A DNA stretch of 64,000 nucleotides, from NCBI RefSeq assembly GCF_001612825.1, contig NZ_BDBE01000029.1:124001-188000 (forward strand). The letters are read 5' to 3'. The DNA comes from Nocardia caishijiensis NBRC 108228. Lineage in GTDB: Bacteria > Actinomycetota > Actinomycetes > Mycobacteriales > Mycobacteriaceae. Numbering within the stretch: the stretch's first letter is position 1; every line of letters starts with the position of its first letter. Below, piece after piece: positions 58,401-64,000 of the stretch. Both the position numbers and the translations under genes were made by a program. The notes beneath the pieces were generated by a model, which searched no databases, was not told the DNA's origin, and saw nothing but the letters and a program-made list of their open reading frames with translations.

Positions 58401-61400
58401 TACATCACCCGAACGGCTGGGCTCACCCGTTCCGGATGCAGCGTGCCGTTCGCGTCGCGGGTCGCTTCCATCTCCCGGAACGCTTCCGCGAGCGCCTCAC
58501 CGGGATTGAGCACGGGCGGCCTGCCCGTCATGCTGTAACCGCTGAGTTCGCCCGCGAGCCAGCGGTTGTAGGACGCGGTGTCGGGTGCGCCGAGGTCGTT
58601 GCGGAAGTAGTGGTTGAACAGGTCGACCCCCGCGCGCTTACGGGTGCGGTCGGCGTCGCCCGCGTAATCGAGGGCGTGTCCGAACTCGTGCACCGCGAAC
58701 CCGTAGACCGGCCGCTCCCACATGCTCGGCGTGTAGAAACCGGGTTTGCTGTTGCGCACCAGGTTCTCGAACAGTCCGGGATTGTTCGCGAAGTACTGAC
58801 GGCTGAACGTGATCGACGCCGTGCGCCTGCCGCCCCTCGGGTCGGGTTCGGAGGCCGCGCGGGCGATCTCACCCGGCCCGGTCTCGCCGATCCCGACGCT
58901 GCGCACATCCACCTGTGGGTAGCGCGTGTGCATGTCGACCATGGCGCGAGCCAGTTCGCGAGCCATCGCCGGATGCACACCGGGCTGGTCGAACCCGAAT
59001 GTGCGGAAATCGCGCCCGGTGATCTCGCGGATCCGCTCGGCCAGGCGCTCGCCGACTTCGGCCGGGGAACGATCGGACCATTCGTCCTCGATCGGGTCGA
59101 CGAGGATGTCGCGGTCGGCGCGGTCGGGTATGTCGTCGGGTTCGGCGGCGCGCTCGGCGTCCTCCGACAGCGGCCAGGTGACCGATTCCGGTGGGCGCGC
59201 GGCGATGTCGGTGACCAGATCGTGCAGGGCGCGGACCGGTTCCGGACTGGTGTCGTCGCCGCCGAGGGTGCGCAGCATCTGCGCCGCGAAAGCCTCCGGC
59301 ACGGCCTCCCCGGGACGCAATCTGCCGTCGCCGTCGAAGCTGTAGCCGCTGAGTTGCCGCAGCCAGTCCTCGTAGGACTGGGCCGGGTCGCGGGTGGTGT
59401 CGTCGGCGTAGCGCTGGGTGAGCACGTCCTCGGCCTGATGGCGGGCACTCTGCTGACCGGCGTAGTCGAGCGCGTGCCCGTACTCGTGGGCGAGCACCGC
59501 GTACACCGGTCGCCGCAGCACCTCGGGCGCGAAGCGGTTGTTGTCGACACCGATCTGCATCCGCTGCCGGAAGTACTCCGCGCTCTGCGCGTGGTCACGG
59601 CTGAGCACGATGGATTCGGTGTAGAGCCGACCCGTCGCCGGGTCGATCCTCGGCTGCGACAGGCCGATCACCCCCGCAGGCAACTCGCCGATGCCGACCC
59701 GGCGCAGGTCGACGGTGGGGTTGCGGTCGAACAGGTCGACCATCGCGCGGGCGTACTCGCGCGCCACCTCCGGGTTCACGACGTCGGAGTCGAAGCCGAA
59801 CACCTCGAACTCGGGATTGCCGGTGACCTGGCGCAGATGATCCCGCAGGCGTTCACCGACCTCCTCGGGGCTGCGATTCGACCATTCGTCGGCATCGGGG
59901 GCACCGAGTTGATCGGCGTCGAAGCGCGCGGCCTCGTCCGGATCGGTGGGACGGACCGGCGCGTCGTCCTCGCCGCGCGGCACGCTGTCGTCGGCATCGG
60001 ATCGCAGTGTGGGCGAATCGAATCCCCCGATGTTGTCCATCCGGACGAGGGTGCCGTCGCGCACCAGATCGAACTCGCTGACCGTCACCTTGCCGTTCCG
60101 GTCGGCGTGCACATGGTGGTACTCCAAACGCAGCGTGCCCGCACGGTGGGCCTCGAGCAGGTCGTTCCTGGCGCGGATCAGCGCCTGTCCCTCGACCGAA
60201 TCTGGATCGATGTCGCGCTGACGCATCTGCTCGGGCGTCTCGGCGAGGATACGGTGCAGGTTGTTGTCGATGCGCAGGGTGCGACGGTAGTACTCGGGCG
60301 AACCCTGTTGCGCGCTGGCGACTTTCGAGCCGCCGAGTGTCGAGCCGACACCCTTGGCCTCGTGCGAGATCAGCGCGGGCGGCGCGCCGTCTGTTCCCGG
60401 CACGTAGACGACCACGTCGAGCACGTTCGCGCCGTCGATCACCGGGCGACCGTCGATATCCCCTTCGAACGGCGACAGCAGTACCGCACCGGGGAATTCG
60501 GTCGGGTCGAGACCGAACGCGCGGGCAGCGAGCTCGCCCAACGCCTTGGAGTGGGCCACGAGTTGGGGACGCAACCGATTGAATTCGGCCGCGGCTCGTT
60601 CGAATTCATCGAGCCGGTCGAGCTTTTCGATGATCTCGTTCTCGCGGTGCGCCAGCGCAGGATCGTCCGGGCGGTCCGCCAGGTCGCGCTGTAGGTCGTC
60701 GTAGGCGTCCTCGAGCTTGCGCCGCTGCTCGGCGACGACCTTGTCCAGCTTCTGCGAGCTGGCGATATCGCCGAGCTTGGCCACGCCGAACTCGCTCGAC
60801 AGCCGGTTGACGATCTTCAGCGCGTCATCGCTGCGCTTCTGCACCACCGCGCGGTCGGCCGCGATATCGGCCATCTGCCGGGCGATCTCGGCATCGGCGA
60901 CGGTGTAGGTGCGCTTGGGGCCCTCCTGGGCGAGATACCGGAACTCACTGCTGGTGAGCGGATCACGACAGAACCCGTTGGCATCGTGCAACCGGAAATT
61001 GACATCGCGGAAGGTCCCCGCCGGGTCGAGCACATGGTGCCACTTGCCGTCGGCCGACTGATAGACGTCGTTCTCCAGCCCTTCCTCGATGTCGTCGGAC
61101 TCGGCGAGGAAGTCGGGGGTCTCGTCCAGCGGTGGACGCCGCGTGAGATCCCGAACGTCCTCCGGCCGCACCGAACCGTCGACCTCGCGATCGCGCCCCG
61201 TCGAATCCGAAGTCCTTGCCGGAGAATCGGTTCCGTCGGTTTCGGGACCGCGCCGCATGCGGTCCACGTCCGAATCGCGCTGCGGTGCGGTGTTGTCGGC
61301 TGCGCGCTGCGATTCGGTTTCCGGCGTGCGCTGCCGTTCGGCCCCGGGCGTGCGCTGAGCCGCGGCGGCGGGGGCATCGCGGCGCGGGACGGTGGATTCG

Positions 61401-64000
61401 CCGTCGAGCTGCCGGTTGGTGTCCACCTCGGGGCGACGCGGAGCCGCGTTGTCGGCATCCGCGATACGCGGGCGAGCATTGTCGGTGCCCCGGTTGCGCT
61501 GCTGCGCCGGATCCGATTCTGCGGTGCGCGGAGGAAGACCTGCGGCCTCGGGTGTCCGCGCAAGGCCCACATCCCCATCAGCGGCGCGCGATGGAGTGGC
61601 ATCGCTGACTGGCCTGCGTGGCGGTGACGCATCCGAGTCAGGCGCGGGCGTCGTATCGGAGTCCGGTCTGTGCAGCGGAGTTGTGTTCGCGTCCGAGGGG
61701 CGAACCGGCGGCTCCTCGGGCTCCGAGGAACGTACCGGCGGCACATCTGAATCCGAGGTGCGCGGCGGCGTAGCGTCCGAGTCCACGTTGGCCGGGGAGT
61801 CCGGGGTTCGCGCCTGAGTCGAGTCCGAGTCCGGCGTGCGCGCCGGAGTAAAGTCGGAGTCCGGCGTCCGAGGCTGTGTGGAGTCCGCGTCCGGCGTGCG
61901 TGCCGGAGCGGAATCGGAGTCCGGCGTCCGAGGCTGTGTGGAGTCCGAATCCGGCGTGCGTGCTGGAGCGGAGTTCGAATCCGGCGTGCGTACCGGAGTG
62001 GAGTCCGGCGTGCGGGGGGACGGGGTTTCGGGGCGGCCGCCGATGACCTTCCATTGGGCGTTGGCGTTCTTGCGGAAGTTGTTCGCGTCCCATTCGGCGC
62101 GTTTGGCCTCGCGGATGAGGTTCTTGCGGGTGTCCCTGTCGAGGGTGTCGCCACCGGCGGCGATGAGGGCGCGGAGGGCGGCGGCGCGGTCGGCTTCGCG
62201 GGTGGCGAGTTGGTCGGAGCGTTCGGCGCGGATGCGCCAGTTGTGCTGCTTGGGGGTCTCGCCGTCGCGACGGCCTTCGATCGTGCCCTCGCGGGTGTAG
62301 ATCGTCCGCTCGTGGGCCGGGCGCACGCGGGAGTCGGAACCGCTGGGGCGCACGGCTTTTCCGTTGCCGTTGAACAGGACAGCCGTCACGTTGCGTGCTT
62401 CGCTCGGTACAACGGTATCCGGGCGGGTGCCGGAGGGGACCACATCGAAGCCGCCGTCGTCGTTGGGGCGCACGGTGAGAACGTAGGCATCGGCGCCGAC
62501 ACCGCGACCGTTCACCACGTGTTCGGCGACAACGAGGGCGCGTGGCAACTTCCCCTTCGCGATATCGCGCGCACTCAGCCCCTCGGCCATCCGCACCAAC
62601 TCGTCGGCGACACCTTGGTGCCTCGGCTGGTCGGCAGTGCCCGCCGGGAACTCGTGCATCCGCCCACCGGCGGCGGCCTCGATATCGCGCAGCGACATCC
62701 CGGCCTCCCCGACCGGCCCCTTGGGCGGCTTGATCCGCCTCGTTCCCGTGGCCTCCTTGATCTCGCGCAACGCCTCCTGCGCGGGATTCTTCGGCCGATC
62801 GTCATCGGAATCTCGCTGCGGGGCATCCCCATCCGGATCCGGAGTCGAGTCACCGTCCGCATCCCGACGCCTCGAACCATCTCCATCCGCCGTCCGGCGC
62901 CCCGGCCGCCCGTCCCCGTCGCCCCCGACCAGAGGAACAACAAGCAGACCGTCATCCGACCGACTCGCATCCCCGTCCTCATCGGCCTCACCCGCCCGAG
63001 GTCTGGTGCCGTCACCCTCACCACCACGAGGAGCGGGCGCGTCCGCATCGGACTCTCCCACGCGCGGCCTGATGCCGTCTCCATCGCCAGCACGAGGTGT
63101 GGGCCCGTCCGCATCCGACTCACCTATACGCGGGCGTGCACCATCACCATCGGACTCATCCGCACGCGGCCGCGCATCGTCACCATCGGACTCACCTGCA
63201 CGAGGCCTGGTCCCGTCACCCTCACCGTCGCCCGCGCGCGGAGCAGGAGCGCCCGCATCAGAATCACCCACACGCGGGCGAGCGCCGTCGGAATCGCCTG
63301 AACGGGGCCTGGTTCGGTCACCCTCACCATCACCCGCTCGAGGAGCGGGCGCGTCCGCATCCGCCTCGCCTGTACGCGGCCGTGCACCATCGCCATCGGC
63401 CTCATCCGCACGCGGCCGCGCACCGTCACCATCGAACTCACCCGCACGAGGCCTGGTCCCGTCCCCATCACCCGCGCGAGGAGCGGGCGCGTCCGCATCA
63501 GAATCACCCACACGCGGCCGCGCACCGTCGCCTTCGTCCGAGCGAGGGTGCATCGCGTCCGTGTCGGACTCATCCGCACGCGGCCGGGTGTCGGACTCAC
63601 CCACGCGAGGCCGGGCACCATCACCATCGGACTCACCTGTACGAGGGGTAGTCCCGTCAGCGTCGGGCGTACCCGCGCGCGGCGGCGCACCGTTGCCCTC
63701 GGGCGAGCCGGTGCGCGGAGTGGCGTTGTCGGCATCCCCGGAGCGCGGCATGCCGGGCCCGTCCGGCGCGCCCGCCCGGGGTGCGGGTCCCGCGTCCGGA
63801 AGTCCCGGATCGCCCGTCACCTGCAGAGTGTCCGTCTCCGACTGGCGTGAATTAGCTTGGTGGACTTGCTCACCGGTGGGCGCGGCGTGGACCGTCGGAT
63901 CGCCCGCGCTGGGCGCCGGGGTCGAATCCGCGACACCTGCGCGGCTGGGGGTGGCGTCCGGCTTGGCGCCCTGGGTGCGCGGTTCGCTGCCGCCCGCGGA
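46490..64000 (-). CDS. Giant multidomain polymorphic toxin-like protein (giant 2), N-terminus beyond the window
   Basis: 5836 codons are visible and the frame is open at 64000, so the true start lies outside. Order from the visible N-terminus: Asp/Arg-rich repeats (62960-63760); an unknown globular part (62040-62780); RTPDSD repeats; a PD-(D/E)XK nuclease-like module (60050-61075, E-A-K at 60353-60361); three tandem zincin-like domains (57560-59910) with HEYGH, HEFGH and HEYGH; a Ser/Glu/Pro linker; a ~950-residue unknown module (54255-57200); a PSAPPM array; a second copy of that module (49480-52265); Asp/Ser/Pro linkers; a TPPGVP array; a Gln/Pro region; and a C-terminal strand-rich domain of ~130 residues. 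The plan and neighbours mirror giant 1, so I infer an ESX-exported effector. A CpnT-like N-terminal domain is expected beyond the window. Confidence 0.78.
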   Translation of the reverse strand, partial: SAGGSEPRTQGAKPDATPSRAGVADSTPAPSAGDPTVHAAPTGEQVHQANSRQSETDTLQVTGDPGLPDAGPAPRAGAPDGPGMPRSGDADNATPRTGSPEGNGAPPRAGTPDADGTTPRTGESDGDGARPRVGESDTRPRADESDTDAMHPRSDEGDGARPRVGDSDADAPAPRAGDGDGTRPRAGEFDGDGARPRADEADGDGARPRTGEADADAPAPRAGDGEGDRTRPRSGDSDGARPRVGDSDAGAPAPRAGDGEGDGTRPRAGESDGDDARPRADESDGDGARPRIGESDADGPTPRAGDGDGIRPRVGESDADAPAPRGGEGDGTRPRAGEADEDGDASRSDDGLLVVPLVGGDGDGRPGRRTADGDGSRRRDADGDSTPDPDGDAPQRDSDDDRPKNPAQEALREIKEATGTRRIKPPKGPVGEAGMSLRDIEAAAGGRMHEFPAGTADQPRHQGVADELVRMAEGLSARDIAKGKLPRALVVAEHVVNGRGVGADAYVLTVRPNDDGGFDVVPSGTRPDTVVPSEARNVTAVLFNGNGKAVRPSGSDSRVRPAHERTIYTREGTIEGRRDGETPKQHNWRIRAERSDQLATREADRAAALRALIAAGGDTLDRDTRKNLIREAKRAEWDANNFRKNANAQWKVIGGRPETPSPRTPDSTPVRTPDSNSAPARTPDSDSTQPRTPDSDSAPARTPDADSTQPRTPDSDFTPARTPDSDSTQARTPDSPANVDSDATPPRTSDSDVPPVRSSEPEEPPVRPSDANTTPLHRPDSDTTPAPDSDASPPRRPVSDATPSRAADGDVGLARTPEAAGLPPRTAESDPAQQRNRGTDNARPRIADADNAAPRRPEVDTNRQLDGESTVPRRDAPAAAAQRTPGAERQRTPETESQRAADNTAPQRDSDVDRMRRGPETDGTDSPARTSDSTGRDREVDGSVRPEDVRDLTRRPPLDETPDFLAESDDIEEGLENDVYQSADGKWHHVLDPAGTFRDVNFRLHDANGFCRDPLTSSEFRYLAQEGPKRTYTVADAEIARQMADIAADRAVVQKRSDDALKIVNRLSSEFGVAKLGDIASSQKLDKVVAEQRRKLEDAYDDLQRDLADRPDDPALAHRENEIIEKLDRLDEFERAAAEFNRLRPQLVAHSKALGELAARAFGLDPTEFPGAVLLSPFEGDIDGRPVIDGANVLDVVVYVPGTDGAPPALISHEAKGVGSTLGGSKVASAQQGSPEYYRRTLRIDNNLHRILAETPEQMRQRDIDPDSVEGQALIRARNDLLEAHRAGTLRLEYHHVHADRNGKVTVSEFDLVRDGTLVRMDNIGGFDSPTLRSDADDSVPRGEDDAPVRPTDPDEAARFDADQLGAPDADEWSNRSPEEVGERLRDHLRQVTGNPEFEVFGFDSDVVNPEVAREYARAMVDLFDRNPTVDLRRVGIGELPAGVIGLSQPRIDPATGRLYTESIVLSRDHAQSAEYFRQRMQIGVDNNRFAPEVLRRPVYAVLAHEYGHALDYAGQQSARHQAEDVLTQRYADDTTRDPAQSYEDWLRQLSGYSFDGDGRLRPGEAVPEAFAAQMLRTLGGDDTSPEPVRALHDLVTDIAARPPESVTWPLSEDAERAAEPDDIPDRADRDILVDPIEDEWSDRSPAEVGERLAERIREITGRDFRTFGFDQPGVHPAMARELARAMVDMHTRYPQVDVRSVGIGETGPGEIARAASEPDPRGGRRTASITFSRQYFANNPGLFENLVRNSKPGFYTPSMWERPVYGFAVHEFGHALDYAGDADRTRKRAGVDLFNHYFRNDLGAPDTASYNRWLAGELSGYSMTGRPPVLNPGEALAEAFREMEATRDANGTLHPERVSPAVRVMYNLLADAAGVPRADAMTVDRGADDMQLRPPWEDDAPDPYDLGAPKDDEWSNLSPEQVGDRLRDVLRDATGNQDFDVFGFDLVGLDPSVVREYARSMIELYTAFPHTDLRAVGIDDLDPGVLGQTARTPDPATGLPYTAITLGYDYAVSAARLRAAMQESVGTGHFHPSVLDRPVYAIAAHEYGHALDAAGRLAARREADETLDHAFHDNPDGYPDPDSWRRQLSGYSRSGPDGRLNPGEALAEAFTQVLMVGRDQASGPARALYDVLMREARNPTGDYVHQLPEQGSDHMELPGEGNSDRSDPDGSEPDRSQSEAGQPDPAEPKPGRPDRSEPEAGQPDRSEPEAGQPDRSRPESELPAARDGVHTGQPRTDPPSDSSRTNNTPEEPPRRRRWWRSEQPALPAEPERRVFVDIDGEQVLVPLYRGDDGVWRVAPQQDSLRQAEPRSFLKRALHQLNNHFPILKQPSGAPNIGDSAGQAAIRDGVVGIADMITNPASPPSTNPGPTAEPGPDPTFLRIGQQLPVWIQNREHIPLFGRMSGRVRSSGGAYPAMRNEDGSEYRPELSDADADLVRRQIISDLRVDRITPEDARNDLLEAFEHAGRGQRARILRDMVANDLLTQSETDELRNRPQPDPLPPLPPPVDPPPPGGETLREMFDRLLGVDVADEPGALHREIDRQQYMVMRQTAAIVGLGDAFIRAHTEQNAPYTAADGRSQAPVRFSGRVSMIDQNPMGRFLIEFLTAFGRDPSLLDSTRIDNGAEPLPMFGDAEALGRDQGLRDFFVHALRRDQLAHELDTWAGTFGLGPHQLTPDTVDAFVQRLFEINQIRAERLAELVAAVQDRLPPPDTDGPTLGEPVRDQVARLPGGDGAPDRLVITDGARDRDQVLADVLASQPDLAAQIRDGHLVVDYRKVLTDFRGQTHLEPVDTPRVRDHTETVDGRDVRITLLRDGDGAWRPIIGSEVVPGDGVTVRRTREQMLADLVDLARDLHLGPGDLLPADIDERIAELKLDNAVRAAQVEGLADFLRTGNLVEDFHTVTNARGRLATALGLTQEQMTAGTLGELLADPSRRRALRAQNFDDLERYVGSLREIDTKAIDAARQRLADRLVPDSHIHPAHRHDSLPADERPATTERPTRKQKRLARFADLAGVDHRVAALLPPGRVPRPGGHPDDDKVFALDPKGLSAKKLLELVRMHEKQGNGELVREALTEFARALRDIDHYSVAPKDSKNVVLSDDTRSDGNEIADPRLVRESMPLQGPDSINAMRRVIADALGSVDVADFARAVAEAAGTLDLTVPGDVGNTNRPSASRDWARLVGVDLAGANGATYAKIYEAFRDGKIEKHEGLKPAQMAAEVRALRNEIAERAAKLTALRQLVHDYFGSFDNHLGGAPGDTTPPPRTQPPGEGAQPQRPDVVVPGESEPGQRNSDEPSEGPGPENGGAGKPPGRPPRTSSDEPEDAGREDDPFDDAGRREFAATDAVFDRHDEAADARLAETLERLTEIQRELEQALDESSAPRPDESAPTPEPQTRPTADSRIRDILDEITQLRRELDDRSVDTELDREQLAADLLAKARTLHLEQLLDRTRQEIAAKFDELDRRDEDGPDEDGLPASPDPTPSKPPSTPGAVHQPTPSPAPPMPSAPPMPSAPPMPSAPPMPSAPPMPSAPPMPSAPPMPSAPPMPSAPPMPSAPPMPSAPPMPSAPPMPSAPPAPSTPASSPTSPVPQVPSSPSRAPSVPDGPSSPESPSTPDAPASPPPPPTPSAGTSDSGDSSAARSGDPLRDVAEFLREQRDLPGQRDAAPLSEEAASYARALGEALGLGERFSGLRQPLAALADLAELARARGFLDDVDGPSMRYPADFGPLSDTEVYGDEQYWLTEADDAALSEVQDDLRRAGLPVDEPSTPTPQLPPVEGAPILASAPTRTADQVPTPESVEQTRERLVRQFGLGDADLARLGDTVAHLRYRNVLRAAMVEAMTAAADRVAGISDPALRAQAEGARDGWARRLRVDPDTLARDPDSAIADARAEVRREANDILDLADAVRVTDDSRYNIRVDGDRVPARLVPDGDSRWRVEEAERLDPPAASPARTADEPAPRKSLLRRLWDAVNFGYEGHTPKYPSGSGIDSAGQSVLGHQAGLPLTSQRDPSPAPGDEYDVLSTKFSPVRILKEAITMWRSRELVPFFKRLTSRIADQAAPDNRPPTLRDGSEYRYALDEADPDLVRRELGVELEDLKRQADAEARELAAGRQTPELTAQPETLPEGAEVARSTAEIDSWTRELREAAAVRDDLADLLTDAADDLEVTLGDPTPENVRRALDQIRYQQLRRIGALTGMAEAARRFAAEHQRIPFSDEINFFDADPMTRFLIEVVRANQGDPTLLNWQGVNNGGEPGRDWGDLAYSDQPGLDQGLREYFENALRRDQIRDERSVWAQLLQTDLADLDAGDLRDVFTAEMDRIREHDALATDFARNAEAFLRAHSEAAELADLIGDMAARDWVLSRGGAMLDDGTGIGLIPGDSEGSLRLVVLDGPTGHDRVLADALGRYPDLAQAVNDGVVDVRYLGTDVRPGRTHADGQVTPERILVLDRGPRDVRHYSGVVDGRSVEVTAVNDGAGWRVVPDEPVDNAVAAIDPDRGAEPRSPEEIRTAVDDLVDRLGITEADLSSPQALADKLAALRAENAVRAGQIEAIIDYARTAWDIDTFHQVEAARHLVSHRLGLDAEAMTPRRLAEEFADQRQRNARRQQQAEALVKYAKQLSGVDADRVAAADDRLVRRLDALRRPPGTDEPVVTSIKQLGEAVADLVHRDTVRDELVDALTDYADELADIDHFDPRAHGDDAVDPRVPDAEFPVHDKAVRHLLDLVGDPSALVDVPELLGLLDGRTEIAPGPDRGASRDFVRILGLDLTDATAQRWAEVYEIYRDGKIDQHERLTPEQLAEVQAELRGEVTRRAADLTDLTDLLNRAADLEMERLLAHRAEVTRELAEAETALGQARRGLPINESDLVDPRTRADAIAELRSRTMRVDEQQPWQDRLTALEQAGRRVDEARDTLADLDTALTTPAHLPPGTLPGRSAPPANELGAGDPDNTAHAPSAHLPLGTLPGSSAQPPANELGAGDPDKTAAAPDGQVERDDSTNSAEAVGPTDRAPVENGQVDGPTSLVVDGREADGTGNGDVGTVPVENGRDSATNESGSDTAGRPGVANRPVDIDSGAEGSEADARSDDGSTADPDANVPDNGDPSEVESVDDGAGANRPLGGIARDASVDHDSDAGGSRETGATDPSSNDPGNRQSSTNGAGNNPADGATRSPGDGGHSADATPTDPTPTPPSARQPTNRPVGPTRSRIPHPPKDYDFDFPVPPPISPTPPLDFDVTPSDPTPPAPPTPPAPPTPTPPGVPTPPGVPTPPGVPVPPGVPVPPGVPVPPGVPVPPGVPTPPGVPTPPGVPTPPDVPTPPGVPTPPGVPTPPGVPVPPGVPVPPGVPTPPGVPVPPDAPTPPLLPIPPGVPAPPSAPTLPDLPVPPNFPTAPDMPVPPGVPGRPDFPMPPGMGSPSQPDLPGPPDASDPPGIPAPPHTPTPQIPMPPDAPDQPVLPGVPTPGFEVPPGVPGSSDGSHLPDPATSDGSNALRPWQSGSSGAADAPDFLRGLQSPSFRVDGSPNPWVQPGYETNGSFGARSGDAGPASAQYPASPQLGADQGQFQYPAGQDRSGLPANGQTGLHPNVHGSSQSTSPEYPTAQSPQGGYPSGNGNHPTAQPMYGQHPQESGPQGQPPAAPGPQESGPRPRYPVTQPPLAQYPGVGQPPAAPTVNQLPSHPTHTQEPTFGVPPGMPMAAPPPAAGTNGHSARGYSRGTITDGLVVRPFAGYGVRSLFDPITGALQAGQSAGRDSGVYGELNGVKMVFYRSMDGLAVRVGDRTFSLEDDTRVDWGTVAWRTNRFAIVIGDTVVCELMYRALPPELDLGAHIRAVVHDDQRRTTIFT
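47938..48255 (-). repeat. TPPGVP hexapeptide array in giant 2
   Basis: About 17 copies of an 18-bp unit encoding (T/V)PPGVP, nearly uniform. It should form a stiff polyproline-type rod before the C-terminal domain. Near-identity between units suggests copy-number variation between strains. Confidence 0.85.
49060..49235 (-). repeat. Two tandem linker repeats in giant 2
   Basis: Two direct repeats encoding AHLP(P/L)GTLPG.SA..PANELGAGDPD, similar at both DNA and protein level. A recent small duplication within a linker. Confidence 0.65.
49480..52265 (-). repeat. Large unknown module, copy 2, giant 2
   Basis: About 930 residues homologous to 54255-57200. Shared landmarks in order are WRV in a beta-hairpin, DPMTRFLIE, DQGLREYFENALRRDQ, DRVLADAL, ENAVRAGQIE and ASRDFVRILGLDL. 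Many Leu/Ala/Arg helices. No known family recognised. Confidence 0.6.
53275..53503 (-). repeat. PSAPPM hexapeptide array in giant 2
   Basis: About 12 copies of an 18-bp unit encoding PSAPPM between the two large unknown modules. Probably an extended linker prone to length change. Confidence 0.85.
54255..57200 (-). repeat. Large unknown module, copy 1, giant 2
   Basis: About 980 residues homologous to 49480-52265, with WRV, NPMGRFLIE, DQGLRDFFVHALRRDQ, DQVLADVL, DNAVRAAQVE and ASRDWARLVGVDL in the same order. The copies are clearly diverged, so the duplication is old. Confidence 0.6.
57350..57490 (-). repeat. EPEAGQPDRS linker repeats in giant 2
   Basis: Four or five copies of a 30-bp unit encoding SEPEAGQPDR and variants. 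They connect the zincin-like domains to the first large module. Confidence 0.7.
57560..59910 (-). repeat. Three tandem zincin-like domains in giant 2
   Basis: Each unit of ~265 residues starts at DEWS and has HE(Y/F)GHALD at 59474-59488, 58676-58690 and 57851-57865. LSGYS and a PGEA..EAF helix follow, whose Glu may be the third zinc ligand. All three keep the zinc motif. Confidence 0.75.
61790..62025 (-). repeat. RTPDSD repeats in giant 2
   Basis: About eight units of (P/A)RTPDSDS with small variation. A charged disordered linker before the nuclease-like module. Confidence 0.75.
62960..63760 (-). repeat. DGARPR repeats in giant 2
   Basis: Many irregular units such as DGARPRAGES and DADAPAPRAGD over ~265 residues. 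Alternating Asp and Arg make a polyampholyte linker near the visible N-terminus. Confidence 0.75.

Overview
The window looks like a chromosomal type VII secretion (ESX) island from a high-GC member of the Mycobacteriales. A Nocardia-like genus is my best guess. It rests on a complete mycobacterial-type ESX core with PE, PPE and EspG, GC-rich codon use, and giant modular toxin-like proteins paired with DUF6301-like and TY-Chap-like genes. I see no tRNA, rRNA, insertion sequence, phage gene or CRISPR array.

Layout from left to right. (i) 1-2037, minus: the start of an EspG-like gene (cut by the window edge) preceded by a coiled-coil WxG protein. (ii) 2538-17198, plus: a WXG100-like protein, a YbaB-like protein, a possible zinc-binding protein, a 3646-residue giant multidomain toxin-like protein, then a DUF6301-like, a TY-Chap-like and a hypothetical gene linked by 4-bp overlaps. 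(iii) 17221-20349, minus: an EspB/EspC/EspL-like cassette, with a small plus-strand gene at 20603. (iv) 21052-35326: a second, reduced EspB-like cassette followed by the ESX machinery. EccC, MycP and EccD are on minus, EccA on plus, EccB on minus and EccE on plus. (v) 35505-46453, minus: EsxA-like, EsxB-like, EspG, PPE, PE, a third EspB/EspC/EspL-like cassette, a second EspG-like gene with its WxG coiled-coil partner, a YezG-like protein, then TY-Chap-like, DUF6301-like and a small gene. (vi) 46490-64000, minus: a second giant protein of at least 5836 residues whose N-terminus lies beyond the right edge.

How the genes fit together. EccB, EccC, EccD, EccE, MycP and EccA form the membrane channel, motor, mycosin protease and cytosolic ATPase. 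EspG and the YbaB, DUF6301 and TY-Chap-like proteins are probably cytosolic helpers or chaperones. EsxA/EsxB, PE/PPE and the EspB/EspC-like proteins are likely small substrates. The two giants sit at opposite ends of the island in opposite orientations and are the likely large effectors. Each has its own DUF6301 to TY-Chap pair joined by an identical GTGA overlap.

The most striking content is in the giants. Giant 1 strings together modules that resemble a JAB hydrolase, a GNAT acetyltransferase, clan CD (caspase-like) cysteine peptidases, an edema-factor-type adenylate cyclase, a nucleotidyltransferase, an ADP-ribosyltransferase and a PD-(D/E)XK nuclease. It also hides a short out-of-frame gene with a perfect ribosome binding site. 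Giant 2 has the same nuclease-like module, three tandem HExxH metallopeptidase-like domains, a duplicated module of about 950 residues that I do not recognise, several arrays of short Pro-rich or Asp-rich repeats, and a small C-terminal domain. Domain names come from motifs read by eye and need profile searches to confirm.
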